Positions 10,401-17,618 of a DNA stretch of 64,000 nt are shown here, piece after piece. The notes beneath the pieces were generated by a model. It worked only from the letters and a program-made list of their open reading frames with translations. It made no database searches and was not told the DNA's origin. Source of the stretch: Strigamia acuminata. Its lineage: Eukaryota; Arthropoda; Chilopoda; Geophilomorpha; Linotaeniidae. The DNA lies in NCBI GenBank assembly GCA_949358305.1, contig OX442314.1, positions 41,176,581 through 41,240,580 on the forward strand. Direction: 5' to 3'. Each line of letters opens with the position of its first letter. The first letter of the stretch is position 1. Made by a program: the position numbers and the translations under genes.

Positions 10401-10719
10401 ATCAGACGCATCTCGTGAGGCAATTTGCCTAAAGAATTTTGTACAAGAAATCCAAGAACGCGAGGAGCCACCGATCACGATTATCTACAACGATAACCAA
10501 GGAGCTCAACGATTAGCTTCAAATCCCGTGCACCACTCGAGAACAAAACACATTGATGTTCGTTACCACTTCGTTCGAGAAGCGCAAGAAAATGGTCAGG
10601 TAAAAATCGTATACCTACAAACGGACGAGATGCCAGCAGACATATTTACAAAGGGACTTTTCGCACCAAAACACGAAAAATTTGTTTTGAAATTGGGATT
10701 AGTTCGAATTTACTCGTAA
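7423..10719 (+). CDS. Ty1/copia polyprotein (PR-IN-RT-RNase H), open 1098 codons
   Basis: A single open frame carries all copia pol domains in copia order. Protease: ILDSGATSHMC, near residue 47. Pre-integrase H..H..C..C: WHEKFGHL ... CEICIKGK. Integrase core with D, D and E: LIHSDVCGP, FRSDNGKEY, PEQNGVSERKNRT. Reverse transcriptase: LVAKGFSQRPGIDF, MDVITAFLHGEL, YVDDLVIA. RNase H: GYADADWAGD, ALSSTEAEYMA, RTKHIDVRYHF. It ends 18 bases before the 3' LTR. Pol looks intact, but the element lacks a 5' LTR and a complete gag, so it is a 5'-truncated copy. The first Met is only the first in frame; translation would normally come from a Gag-Pol precursor. Confidence 0.93.
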   Translation: MADCFFHKKQQKAGQSEKSSVARSFFVEEDGKNETVASVQENPNEWILDSGATSHMCADEEKFVEIDRNERRNIKLASSATSKSNGLGTVVFNDENGEVVKLAKTILVPDMRTNLMSVSKITDKGFGVYFDDESAEIINRKTQEVVVTAKRKGNLYFVAESKERANALKTQSKLQQWHEKFGHLNETDLKKLVRNNLVDGITFKPDEKLETCEICIKGKQSQTPFPKKSETISKNLLDLIHSDVCGPMQVQSFGGARYFVTFIDDKSKWGAVYFIKKKSDVLSVFKLFKNEAETKTGRKVKTFRSDNGKEYCNGDFDRYLQENGIKRQLTVNYTPEQNGVSERKNRTLVEMARCNILGSKLPRSFWAEAVFTANHVRNRCPSKSINGEIPYTIWNDGVKPTVKYFQKFGCKAFCLDKTSKRGKFDSKSIECVFTGYDNNSKAYRLYNIEKRIFIKARDVKFVNEDAEVENENEDEHENDREIYIPEMKRTDEPTENEIPDQIDDAETENQVENHENEPEVAPNRIDAPQQFKRGPGRPSLVKTGKRGRPKKVYQNVPVAPVQTEDEIEDEFVNFVEYGDPVTAKEALENDHANEWRAALKSEYDALIKNGTWEEVERPKNRKTIESRWVLKTKQNSDGSINIRKARLVAKGFSQRPGIDFNETFAPVARSNSIRMIMALAVENDLSVDHMDVITAFLHGELEEEIFMEKPEMFDDIAGSSNDKVLRQKKSIYGLKQSGRQWYKKLDKKLRKFGFKPLNSDPCVYVKKTKNELIIIGIYVDDLVIAANSESMKKIKKSLQQEFEMKNLGAIRYYLGIEIHQNFKDHTITMGQTKYIHDVLKRFDMENCKTIATPLDGNAKLRKSDTKKEDRKTNDFPYQSLVGSLMYLAVSTRPDIAYAVSALSQYNTDFDSTHVMAGKRVLKYLKTTSNLGLKFTKTQEPLNGYADADWAGDLNTRHSHTGFVFKLAGCAISWTARKQKTVALSSTEAEYMAVSDASREAICLKNFVQEIQEREEPPITIIYNDNQGAQRLASNPVHHSRTKHIDVRYHFVREAQENGQVKIVYLQTDEMPADIFTKGLFAPKHEKFVLKLGLVRIYS

Positions 10720-10739
10720 AAATGTGTCTTGAGGGGGTG

Positions 10740-10925
10740 TGTTGGATTGGACAATACACATTTGCACCGTATTGGCCCACTCGACACTGATTGGTCGAGT
10801 GACCCGTCACGTATACGTTACGCGACATTATTGGGGTATATAAAGACCCCAATCATTATTCAATAAACATTCCATTCAAGTTGTTCTAACATTGTCGTAT
10901 ACATTCGCTTCTAAGCAACATAACA
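10740..10925 (+). mobile_element. 3' LTR of the copia element
   Basis: Follows a purine-rich tract (TTGAGGGGG) directly after the pol stop, begins TGTTGGATTGG and ends near AGCAACATAACA. Inside are a TATA-like GGTATATAAAG and an AATAAA. No matching 5' LTR lies upstream of 7034, so the boundaries rest on the TG...CA rule and the neighbouring tract only. Confidence 0.7.
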
Positions 10926-10944
10926 ATATGGAGAAGTAAATCGC

Positions 10945-11238
10945 TTCTCGACAAAAACGCCACGAAAATCACGAACGATAAACTTGCAACGACCGCATTG
11001 TTGCTCAGCTTGCCAGACAAATACGCAAGCATTCGCTGCGCAATTCGTGCGTTATCCACGATGCCGGCACTCGCCGAAGTCGCCCGAAAACTTCAAGACG
11101 ACATGCACGGCAGAGAAGCCGCCGCCGCACTTTCCACGCCAAAATCGGATGCCGCTCAAGACGCGATGTTCGTACAATCGAGGAATAAATCGAAAAACGA
11201 CAAGAGCAAAAGCAATCGAAAGCCAAACAAAAATGGCA
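10945..11238 (+). repeat. Second copy of a 294-bp copia gag segment
   Basis: The segment repeats 7119-7412 with only one difference seen by eye (GACGAAAAC versus GACAAAAAC). It starts 19 bp after the 3' LTR and ends abruptly at AAAAATGGCA, the very place where the first copy is broken at the gag-pol junction. Confidence 0.85.
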
Positions 11239-12335
11239 ATCGCGTATTTGACAAATTTCTGCAGATTTTTGCCAATATTTGACAATTTTCAGACAAATTT
11301 CAATTAATTTTAGAAATTTTTGAGACATTTCAATAAAAGTTTGAGGAATTTCTTATGCTGACGCTAAAATGCCAAAAGGAGTCTTAACTCAGAAGAGCAC
11401 TTTTCCGACCACTTAGGTGTCGGAAAAGCACTTTCAAAGGTCGCAAAACGTGCTCTACGCGTTTTTTGACACTAGAACGGTCGAAAACGAGTCTAAAACT
11501 GCTAAGCTGGCGCCCGTAACTTGGCGCATTCGCTGGGTCGCTCGAAAATAAGATTCGAGCGAACCGAAACCTATGAGAGAAACGCGCCGGCGGAAATATT
11601 CGTTTTTACCAATGAATACTTAATAAATCTTCATGGGAATTTAATCCCAATCTACTGTAGGCTTAGGAACCTTGAATACCAAATAAAAACAAAGGAGCAA
11701 AGGCGGAAAACAAAGAACAAGGGCCCGACGCCCGTAAATCACCAAAATGGCTATCTGCCAGACTCGCTAGTGGCCTTGAGCCACTTCTAACTTCGTTTTC
11801 GAGGTCGTGGGTCTCGAAAACGACTAAACCGAGTGGTGGGAACGATTCCCCGAGGTCTTTTTAGTCAATGTCGCCCCAAACCCGAATCAACAAGCTAACT
11901 TTCAACGAGAAACGAAGACTGGAGCCGAATGCGGTGATAAGCGCTCATTCCAGACTCGTGTAAGCGATCTCCGCTTAAAGCCAGTTGCTCTGAGCAGACG
12001 AAGCAATCGCTTACCAAGAAAAAAGACGGGTTTATGGGCTCAAAACCCGACGAAACACTTAAACAGGATCCAGAAATTACCAAGCGAGTTGGTAAGCTAA
12101 ACTAAAACTGTAAAATAAGTTGGGCTAACCATCTTTACTGGTAAAATGCGAGTCTCTCAAACTTTTGTTGCGTCCTGCTCGCAACACGCGCGATGTACGC
12201 GCGTGGCCGCGTGTTGAACGTGTGCACGACGCGCAAGAACCGTACAAACCGAGGTAAAACGAATTAAACACATATCTAATGCAAAAACAATTATTAAATA
12301 CATCATTCTCGTTGCTGTTTGCAAACTTGCAAAAC
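11239..12335. other. Non-coding repeats and short inverted repeats
   Basis: 11246-11335 is an inverted, diverged copy of about 12425-12520 (shared TTTCAATTAATTTTAGAAA). Perfect short inverted repeats occur at about 11399-11432 (CTTTTCCGAC / GTCGGAAAAG) and about 11792-11820 (CGTTTTCGAG / CTCGAAAACG). No coding frame has any family signature. Confidence 0.5.
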
Positions 12336-12580
12336 TTGCACCGAATTTGGGCAATTTTTTACAAATTTCAGCAGATTTTTGTCTATATTTGACAAATTTC
12401 AGCAGATTTCCTCAATCCTCAAACATTTGCTGATATTTCTCAAACATTTTCTAAAATTAATTGAAATCTGTCTGAAATTTGTCTTGAATTTGTCAAATAT
12501 TGTCAAAAATCCGTGGAAATTTGTCAAATACTGGCAAAAATCCATGTAAATTTGTCAAAAATTGCCATAATTCGGTGCAA
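12336..12580. mobile_element. About 245-bp inverted-repeat element (MITE-like)
   Basis: The left end TTGCACCGAATTTGGGCAAT and the reverse complement of the right end TTGCACCGAATTATGGCAAT match over about 36 bases. The inside is made of variants of ATTTGTCAAA. No clear target duplication could be fixed. Confidence 0.6.
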
Positions 12581-12732
12581 ATTGTGTTAGATATTGGAAA
12601 AATTTATTACGTGACGTGGCACGTTGCTGTTACGTGACGCGATAGCCAGTATTTAAGCAGGGGATTCCATCATCGTTTACACAAATGCGCATTGCAACGT
12701 GGAGGCGCATTCGAGTCCTTTTCCCAAGCGAA

Positions 12733-13236
12733 ATCGTATTCGATTCGCTTTCGAATCGAATACGAGTTTTGTCCTTTTTCAACGCAAAATCGTATTCGAT
12801 TCGCTTTCGAATCGAATACGAGTTTTGTCCTTTTTCAACGCAAAATCGTATTCGATTCGCTTTCGAATCGAATACGAGTTTTGTCCTTTTTCAACGCAAA
12901 ATCGTATGCGATTCGCTTTTGAATCGAATACGAGTTTTGTCCTTTTTCAACGCGAAATCGTATGCGATTCGCTTTCGAATTGAATACTAGTTTTGTCCTT
13001 TTTCAACGCGAAATCGTATTCGATTCGCATCCGAATCGAATACGAGTTTTGCCTTTTTTCAACGCGAAATCGTATTCGATTCGCATCCGAATCGAATACG
13101 AGTTTTGCCCTTTCTCAACGCGAAATCGTATTCGATTCGCATCCGAATCGAATACGAGTTTTGTCCCTTTTCAACGCGAAATCGTATTCGATTCGCTTTC
13201 AAATCGTATACGAGATGGTCGATGATTTTTGTTTCC
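12733..13236. repeat. Nine tandem 56-bp units, each with a 13-bp perfect palindrome arm
   Basis: ATCGTATT (or ATCGTATG) recurs at 12733, 12789, 12845, 12901, 12957, 13013, 13069, 13125 and 13181, exactly every 56 bases. Each of the first units contains CGTATTCGATTCG, a 4-base loop (CTTT), then CGAATCGAATACG. A degenerate, still palindromic continuation reaches about 13470. 56 is not a multiple of three, and the same peptide appears in all three frames, so this is not a protein repeat. Confidence 0.9.
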
Positions 13237-13498
13237 CGGACTTTGATTCGTATTCGAGTTGTTACGAGTTTGTATTTTGATCGTATTCGTATTCGAATCG
13301 TATTCGAATCGAATACGAATCGAATTCGAGTCGTATTCGAGATGGTCGATGATTTCCACTCGCTCGTATACGCGTTGTATACGAGCTGGTATTTTGATCG
13401 TAATAGTAAACGAATCGTTTACAAGTCGTATACAACGTGTATACACCTCGTATACGAACGAAGTTTGGAAAATCCACCGGATACTTACTACGACATGA

Positions 13499-13786
13499 AA
13501 ACACATAGTAGTCAATGTACCACCACCACCGTTCCCGCAATTTAATTGTCCACCTCCTCCAATCCATCCATTAGACCGTCCGCCTCCATCCGAATTCGAG
13601 CGTCGTGATGACGAGGAATATCGTGATCGGAGATCCAGACCAAGGCGAGATAAAAGTGTGAGAGAGGTTGAACGGCGAGATATAGATGTGAGAGAGGATG
13701 AACGGGGGCCGAGGTTTCAACGGAATGATGATTACAACCGTTCACGACCACAAGCAAAAGCTCGACGTAGAAACAGTCAATATTAA
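13499..13786 (+). CDS. Possible last exon of an Arg/Asp/Ser-rich, Pro-rich protein
   Basis: A 95-codon frame with no clear start carries a proline cluster (VPPPPFPQFNCPPPPIHPL) followed by an RD/RS-like tail (EFERRDDEEYRDRRSRPR ... VREVERRDIDVREDER), ending in TAA 13784-13786. This composition is typical of C-terminal exons of RNA-processing proteins. No acceptor with a good pyrimidine tract precedes it and no upstream exons were found, so it may be a stranded exon or a pseudogene fragment. Confidence 0.3.
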   Translation, partial: KHIVVNVPPPPFPQFNCPPPPIHPLDRPPPSEFERRDDEEYRDRRSRPRRDKSVREVERRDIDVREDERGPRFQRNDDYNRSRPQAKARRRNSQY

Positions 13787-14280
13787 AACATTACAGTCTA
13801 CGGCGAAGTGATGAAAAATGGCGATTTTCCAGCAAGCGGACCCAAACACCAATGAGAAAGACAGGAAGACCAATACGCATGAGGTGTAATTTCATGCAAT
13901 GCTAAATGCATAATTGAACAAATACCACTTGCATTTCAACAACTCCTAGGTCAGTTCAGTTTCAATTGATGGTTTGTGTATAAATGAGTTTCAACATATT
14001 TTTTTTCTACATTTCTTTTATATCTTTATTGAATTTATTTTGGAACAAAAGAAATTGTAATCAATAATCAATAATATATCAATACACAGTAGAGCATTGT
14101 GCAAATGTGGGCTTTAGAGTTTCGTAGAAATGAACTAACAGATCACACCCTTTTAAATTTTCGTTGTAAACTTACTTGGAATTTTTTGATTCCCTCAAAA
14201 CTGGAAAAATAATGAGTACCCAAAGCTAAACTTTTTTTAATATCTTAGTTTATTTCTTCCTTTTCTTTTTCAGAATCTAT
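13787..14280. other. No gene seen
   Basis: AT-rich, no open frame of note. It ends in a good acceptor-like tract (TTTCTTCCTTTTCTTTTTCAG) at about 14252-14272. Confidence 0.4.
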
Positions 14281-14789
14281 TAAAACCCATTTTCAAACAC
14301 AGCGTCAAGATTTGTGCAGAAAAAACAGTAACACATATAGTGCACAAGATTACACCACAAACTTGAAGAGAAGAGGAAGGAAAGCTCAAAGTAAGCAATC
14401 AAAGCCTGTAGATGTAGAAATTCAAAGTTAATTCTTATTGTTTTTTTTAGAAAGGAAATGGAGATTAAAAGCTCTCTCGTTTTGTGCTTCTAAACTCTCA
14501 GAGAGAAAAAAAAAGAAATAGAGAGCCTCCTTGTCCAAAGATGATGTCATCCGATGAATCGGACCAAGAAGATGGCGTGCTGGTTTTTCGAACCAAAAAA
14601 TATAACTGGATGTCGACTGAATGGAAGCATTGGACTTCCAAATTAAATAGAGTACGGGTAGCTGAGAAGAAGATGACAGATAGGGCCAGGAGGGCTAAAA
14701 TCCCGCGTTATCCTGGTCAATGGTCACCAAAACCAGCACCAGACATCTTGAAAAAGAACTCTTGGGTATGGAACAGTGAGAATAATTAA
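14274..14789 (+). pseudogene. Unrecognised, probably transposon-derived coding fragments
   Basis: After an acceptor-like tract, about 14274-14431 is open (ESIKTHFQTQRQDLCRKN ... to TAA). After a second tract, 14484-14789 encodes a 101-residue charged peptide with PKMMSSDESDQEDGVLVF and IPRYPGQWSPKPAPDILK. The PKMMSSDESD type of motif is one I associate with anonymous multicopy animal proteins. The stop codon lies inside the 47-bp repeat shared with 890-936. No function is proposed. Confidence 0.35.
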
Positions 14790-14818
14790 AAGTTTGAATT
14801 CTTCTTTCAAACTTGTGA
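14772..14818. repeat. 47-bp repeat, copy 2 (identical to 890-936)
   Basis: Exact match to 890-936. It overlaps the stop codon of the preceding open frame. Confidence 0.7.
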
Positions 14819-14837
14819 GCGCATTGTCAAACTAGAT

Positions 14838-14993
14838 CACATACAAAACACAACGCAGTGAGTTGGACAATGGCAAAGCTTTCTCTGTATGGCTTTTCTG
14901 TATAGTGTAGTATTTTCAATGGTCATTTGTGAGCTTTCCGCAGGGTTTCTGATGAGGGCAGGATTCAAGTTAGGATCTTCAGCCAGGTATTCC
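14838..14993 (-). pseudogene. Possible exon-like minus-strand fragment
   Basis: On the minus strand an acceptor-like CTCTACAG is followed by an open frame of about 50 codons, EYLAEDPNLNPALIRN..., to a stop. It lies on the strand of the RASA gene but does not resemble the expected next exon of that family. Probably transposon-derived. Confidence 0.2.
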
Positions 14994-15099
14994 TGTAGAG
15001 TTTTATATTATTCACTCAGGACCTAGTAGTGCATGAGGCAAGATTTTTGTCAGCAGCTAGTATAACTTATAACTTATAGATTCATTTATAGTTCATTCA

Positions 15100-15202
15100 T
15101 TTTGCGATTGCACTTTTTTGTAACTTATAACTTTTACATGTAAAAACTAAAAGTGACATCTGTTGCAACAATTATAAGTTGGAAAAAAGTGCAATCGCAA
15201 AA
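15100..15202. repeat. 31-bp inverted repeat with a 41-base spacer
   Basis: TTTTGCGATTGCACTTTTTT at 15100 and its reverse complement ending at 15202 extend to about 31 bases with two differences. It can form a long hairpin. Directly after it a TTTA/ATTT microsatellite covers about 15209-15241. Both lie in the last visible intron of the RASA-like gene. Confidence 0.75.
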
Positions 15203-15247
15203 CCCTATAATTTATTTATTTATTTATTTATTTATTTATTCACTTAC

Positions 15248-16918
15248 CATGCATCGTGTCCCTGCGACAGTGTCAAGCCTTGTAGACAAATTTTCACCTC
15301 TCCCAAAAAAACGCTCCCAAACACACCGCTCGAATCCTGCCACACGGCAACTTGCAATTCCACTCGTCCAAGGTCCTCCTCCGTCATATTATAAATATTG
15401 CCTTCATTGTAAGTATGCATTTTGTTTGGCAACTAAATAAAAACATTGTTTTTTTAAATTTCAAACTTCACATTCACTCGTAAAAATTTATTTTCGAATA
15501 CTTCAAAGGTGGACGTCTCGTCAAACTGTGGACAAATCGTTTTCTTGCGAACTTTTGTCCTTTTTGTTTCATTCCTGCTAACCGACGTCCACAACGTATA
15601 CGGATCGCATGCGCCGCTCGTGATGGTCAAATCGTTGCATTCCACGACCCTAAAATAAAAACACACGCAAAAAGAAAAAAGAAAAATTAATTCTATAATC
15701 GTTTGGGAACTGCAAAAAAGAAACAATAATTTACTCACCTAACTGATAATTTAGGAGCGTGAAAACCACTGTTTCCCTTGGCACATTGCTCAAGTCTGAT
15801 CGCTACATGAACCTTGCCCTAGATTCAAATAAAAAAATAAAGAAAAAGAGATTAATAAAAAATTACTACATAAACATTTTAATAACTTTAATACTGCCAT
15901 AAAAAGAAATTAGCAAAGCAAAAAACTAATTCCCAATTTTATTCTTGTATATTCAGACAGGAAGCATTACTTCACAATTTTCACATATAATTACCTCGGG
16001 TAAAATGTAATTACGCAACTTCCTTCTTGGCTAAATTAACTACCGCAACTCCAACGAGCAATTAAAAATTTATTTATTCATTTATCTCTCACCTGGACTT
16101 CAGAATCAACATCAACAGGTACGATCGGAAACCAGTGGTCCTTGCCGTGGTACTTATGAAGTTCTTCTTTCTTGATGGCTACTTTCCCAAGAACCTTGTC
16201 CTGCTTAAGCGGACGGTCACGATCGTACATATACACCGAGAAAAACCGAAATTTTCGTGGAATTTCAAACTGAAATTCTTCACCAAAAAACGGACTAAAA
16301 AAAATAATAATAATTAAATTTTATTTTTAAAAAAATCATTTTGTGAAAAAAAAAATAAAATAAAAAAATAATTTCCATTTCTTTCGAAATCCTGGCATTA
16401 AGACGAAGACGGGAAGAGGCTGTTCAAACACACAACTCTTTGTATCTCGTGTTGAATATAGTAGCACACTGTGATGGAAAAAAAATGTTTGCAATATCAA
16501 TAAAGCGAGTAATGTCAAAAACTGTTTGCATTAATATAAAATGTTTACTTGCTATTTTATCCCTTCCTTTTCGTAATATATCATTAAAAACAAAAAAATA
16601 TTATCATTAATTTATAATAATAAATAAAATAATTTAAATTAAATTAAATTTATAATAATAAAAAATATTTTTTTCACTCTTATTTTCAAATTTCATTTCA
16701 CTACTGTCAGGATCCAAGACGTAAACAGAAACTCGATCGAAACAGTTTCACATTTCTTACTCCACTGCGGCTTCATTCATAGCGCACATTTTCTTTTTCA
16801 AAGTAACTTTCGAGACATGTCACTAGAAATCAAAATAAAATGTAAAAACAAAATGCATCTCACCAATTTTAACCCGTAATCGTTCCTCCACTCGCACACT
16901 GCTCGAGTCGGCCGCCAT
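15248..16918 (-). CDS. RASA3-like: RASA3/GAP1-like Ras GTPase-activating protein, N-terminal C2 domains only
   Basis: Exons on the minus strand, in order, are 16918-16864 (ATG, MAADSSSVRVEERLRVKIG, phase 1), 16294-16093, 15818-15739, 15649-15502 and 15432-15248. The last four have consistent GT-AG borders and phases. The first C2 domain includes FFGEEFQFEIPRKFRFFSV, DKVLGKVAIKKEELHKYHG and DVDSEVQ. The second includes RVVECNDL, GACDPYTLW, KRTKVRKKT and PQFDETSTFE, then LGRVELQVAVWQDSSG and VFLGEVKICLQGL. This order and spacing are those of the tandem C2 domains of RASA2/RASA3, which bind membranes and position a RasGAP domain. An exon between the first two listed must encode the first C2 strands; a candidate is near 16660-16750 (VSVYVLDPDSSEMKF), unproven. 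After 15248 (phase 2, within Trp) no RasGAP, PH or Btk exon was found down to position 1. Either the next intron exceeds 15 kb or the gene is truncated. Confidence 0.8.
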
Positions 16919-17618
16919 CTTGTTCCATCGTTGTGCGCTTTCGTCGGCTCTTAACTGGTGTCTAGGTACAGCACCGATCATACTAGCTCTATCCAACTGC
17001 GCATGTGCATAAATTCATTCATGATATAACATAATAAATATAGTGATGTCATCTATGTTCTCACCTTATCGTTTTACGGCCATCATTCATCTATTTAGCT
17101 GTCAAAAAAAATTGTGGCGAGTCAAGTGAAGCTTTCAAATTAATTGAGCTGTCTGTCCGTAGTCCTAGAGAACAACAAACCAGCACGTGACTATGACATC
17201 ACGTTATTATTAGTAACCAGTAGGCGATTGCAGCTGAGATTTTAAGGGAAGGGAAGGGTCTACCTACCGCCTATAATTCATCACATCACATCCTCCTTCA
17301 CAAACCCCGACCTCGCCCTTCAAAATCTCTCAAAATCCTGGAACAGAATGACTGGGTGGACACGATCTCTGTCGTAAGTTGTAGTGCGTACGATAAAGGG
17401 AATACGCACGATCCCTTGGCGTTGGCGTATGTGCAAACTGCGAACAAAAGATGCGGGACTCACTGAGGGAAAATAATGTCACGTGCTACAACACGCGTGA
17501 TGTCAAAGTGTCGCAGGAACGTGATGAAAGTGCTCTTCTTTTCAGATTACGCTAGGACGGCTCCTAACTTATTTTGATGATTTGTTTATGTATGTGCTTA
17601 AAATTAACTTATTTACAG
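16919..17618. promoter_or_regulatory. Divergent intergenic region between the RASA-like and ACOT9-like genes
   Basis: The two genes point away from each other. The region holds the 5' UTR of the RASA-like gene (ATGGCGGCC start context just inside), no recognised coding exon, and GATGTCATC/TGACATCA-like motifs. The first exon of the ACOT9-like gene, with the true start codon, must lie here or in the stretch 17340-17580, but I could not fix it. Confidence 0.4.

Noticed and set aside
12733-13236. Regular repeat array that might recall CRISPR
   Set aside because: The units are contiguous with no unique spacers, palindromic throughout, and lie in a eukaryotic intron-bearing genome; no cas genes.
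12685-13567. Several overlapping 75-150-codon open frames on both strands with repeated motifs such as NRIRVLSFF
   Set aside because: They are translations of the 56-bp satellite. The period is not a multiple of three, and the same peptide appears in all three frames, so they are not protein genes.
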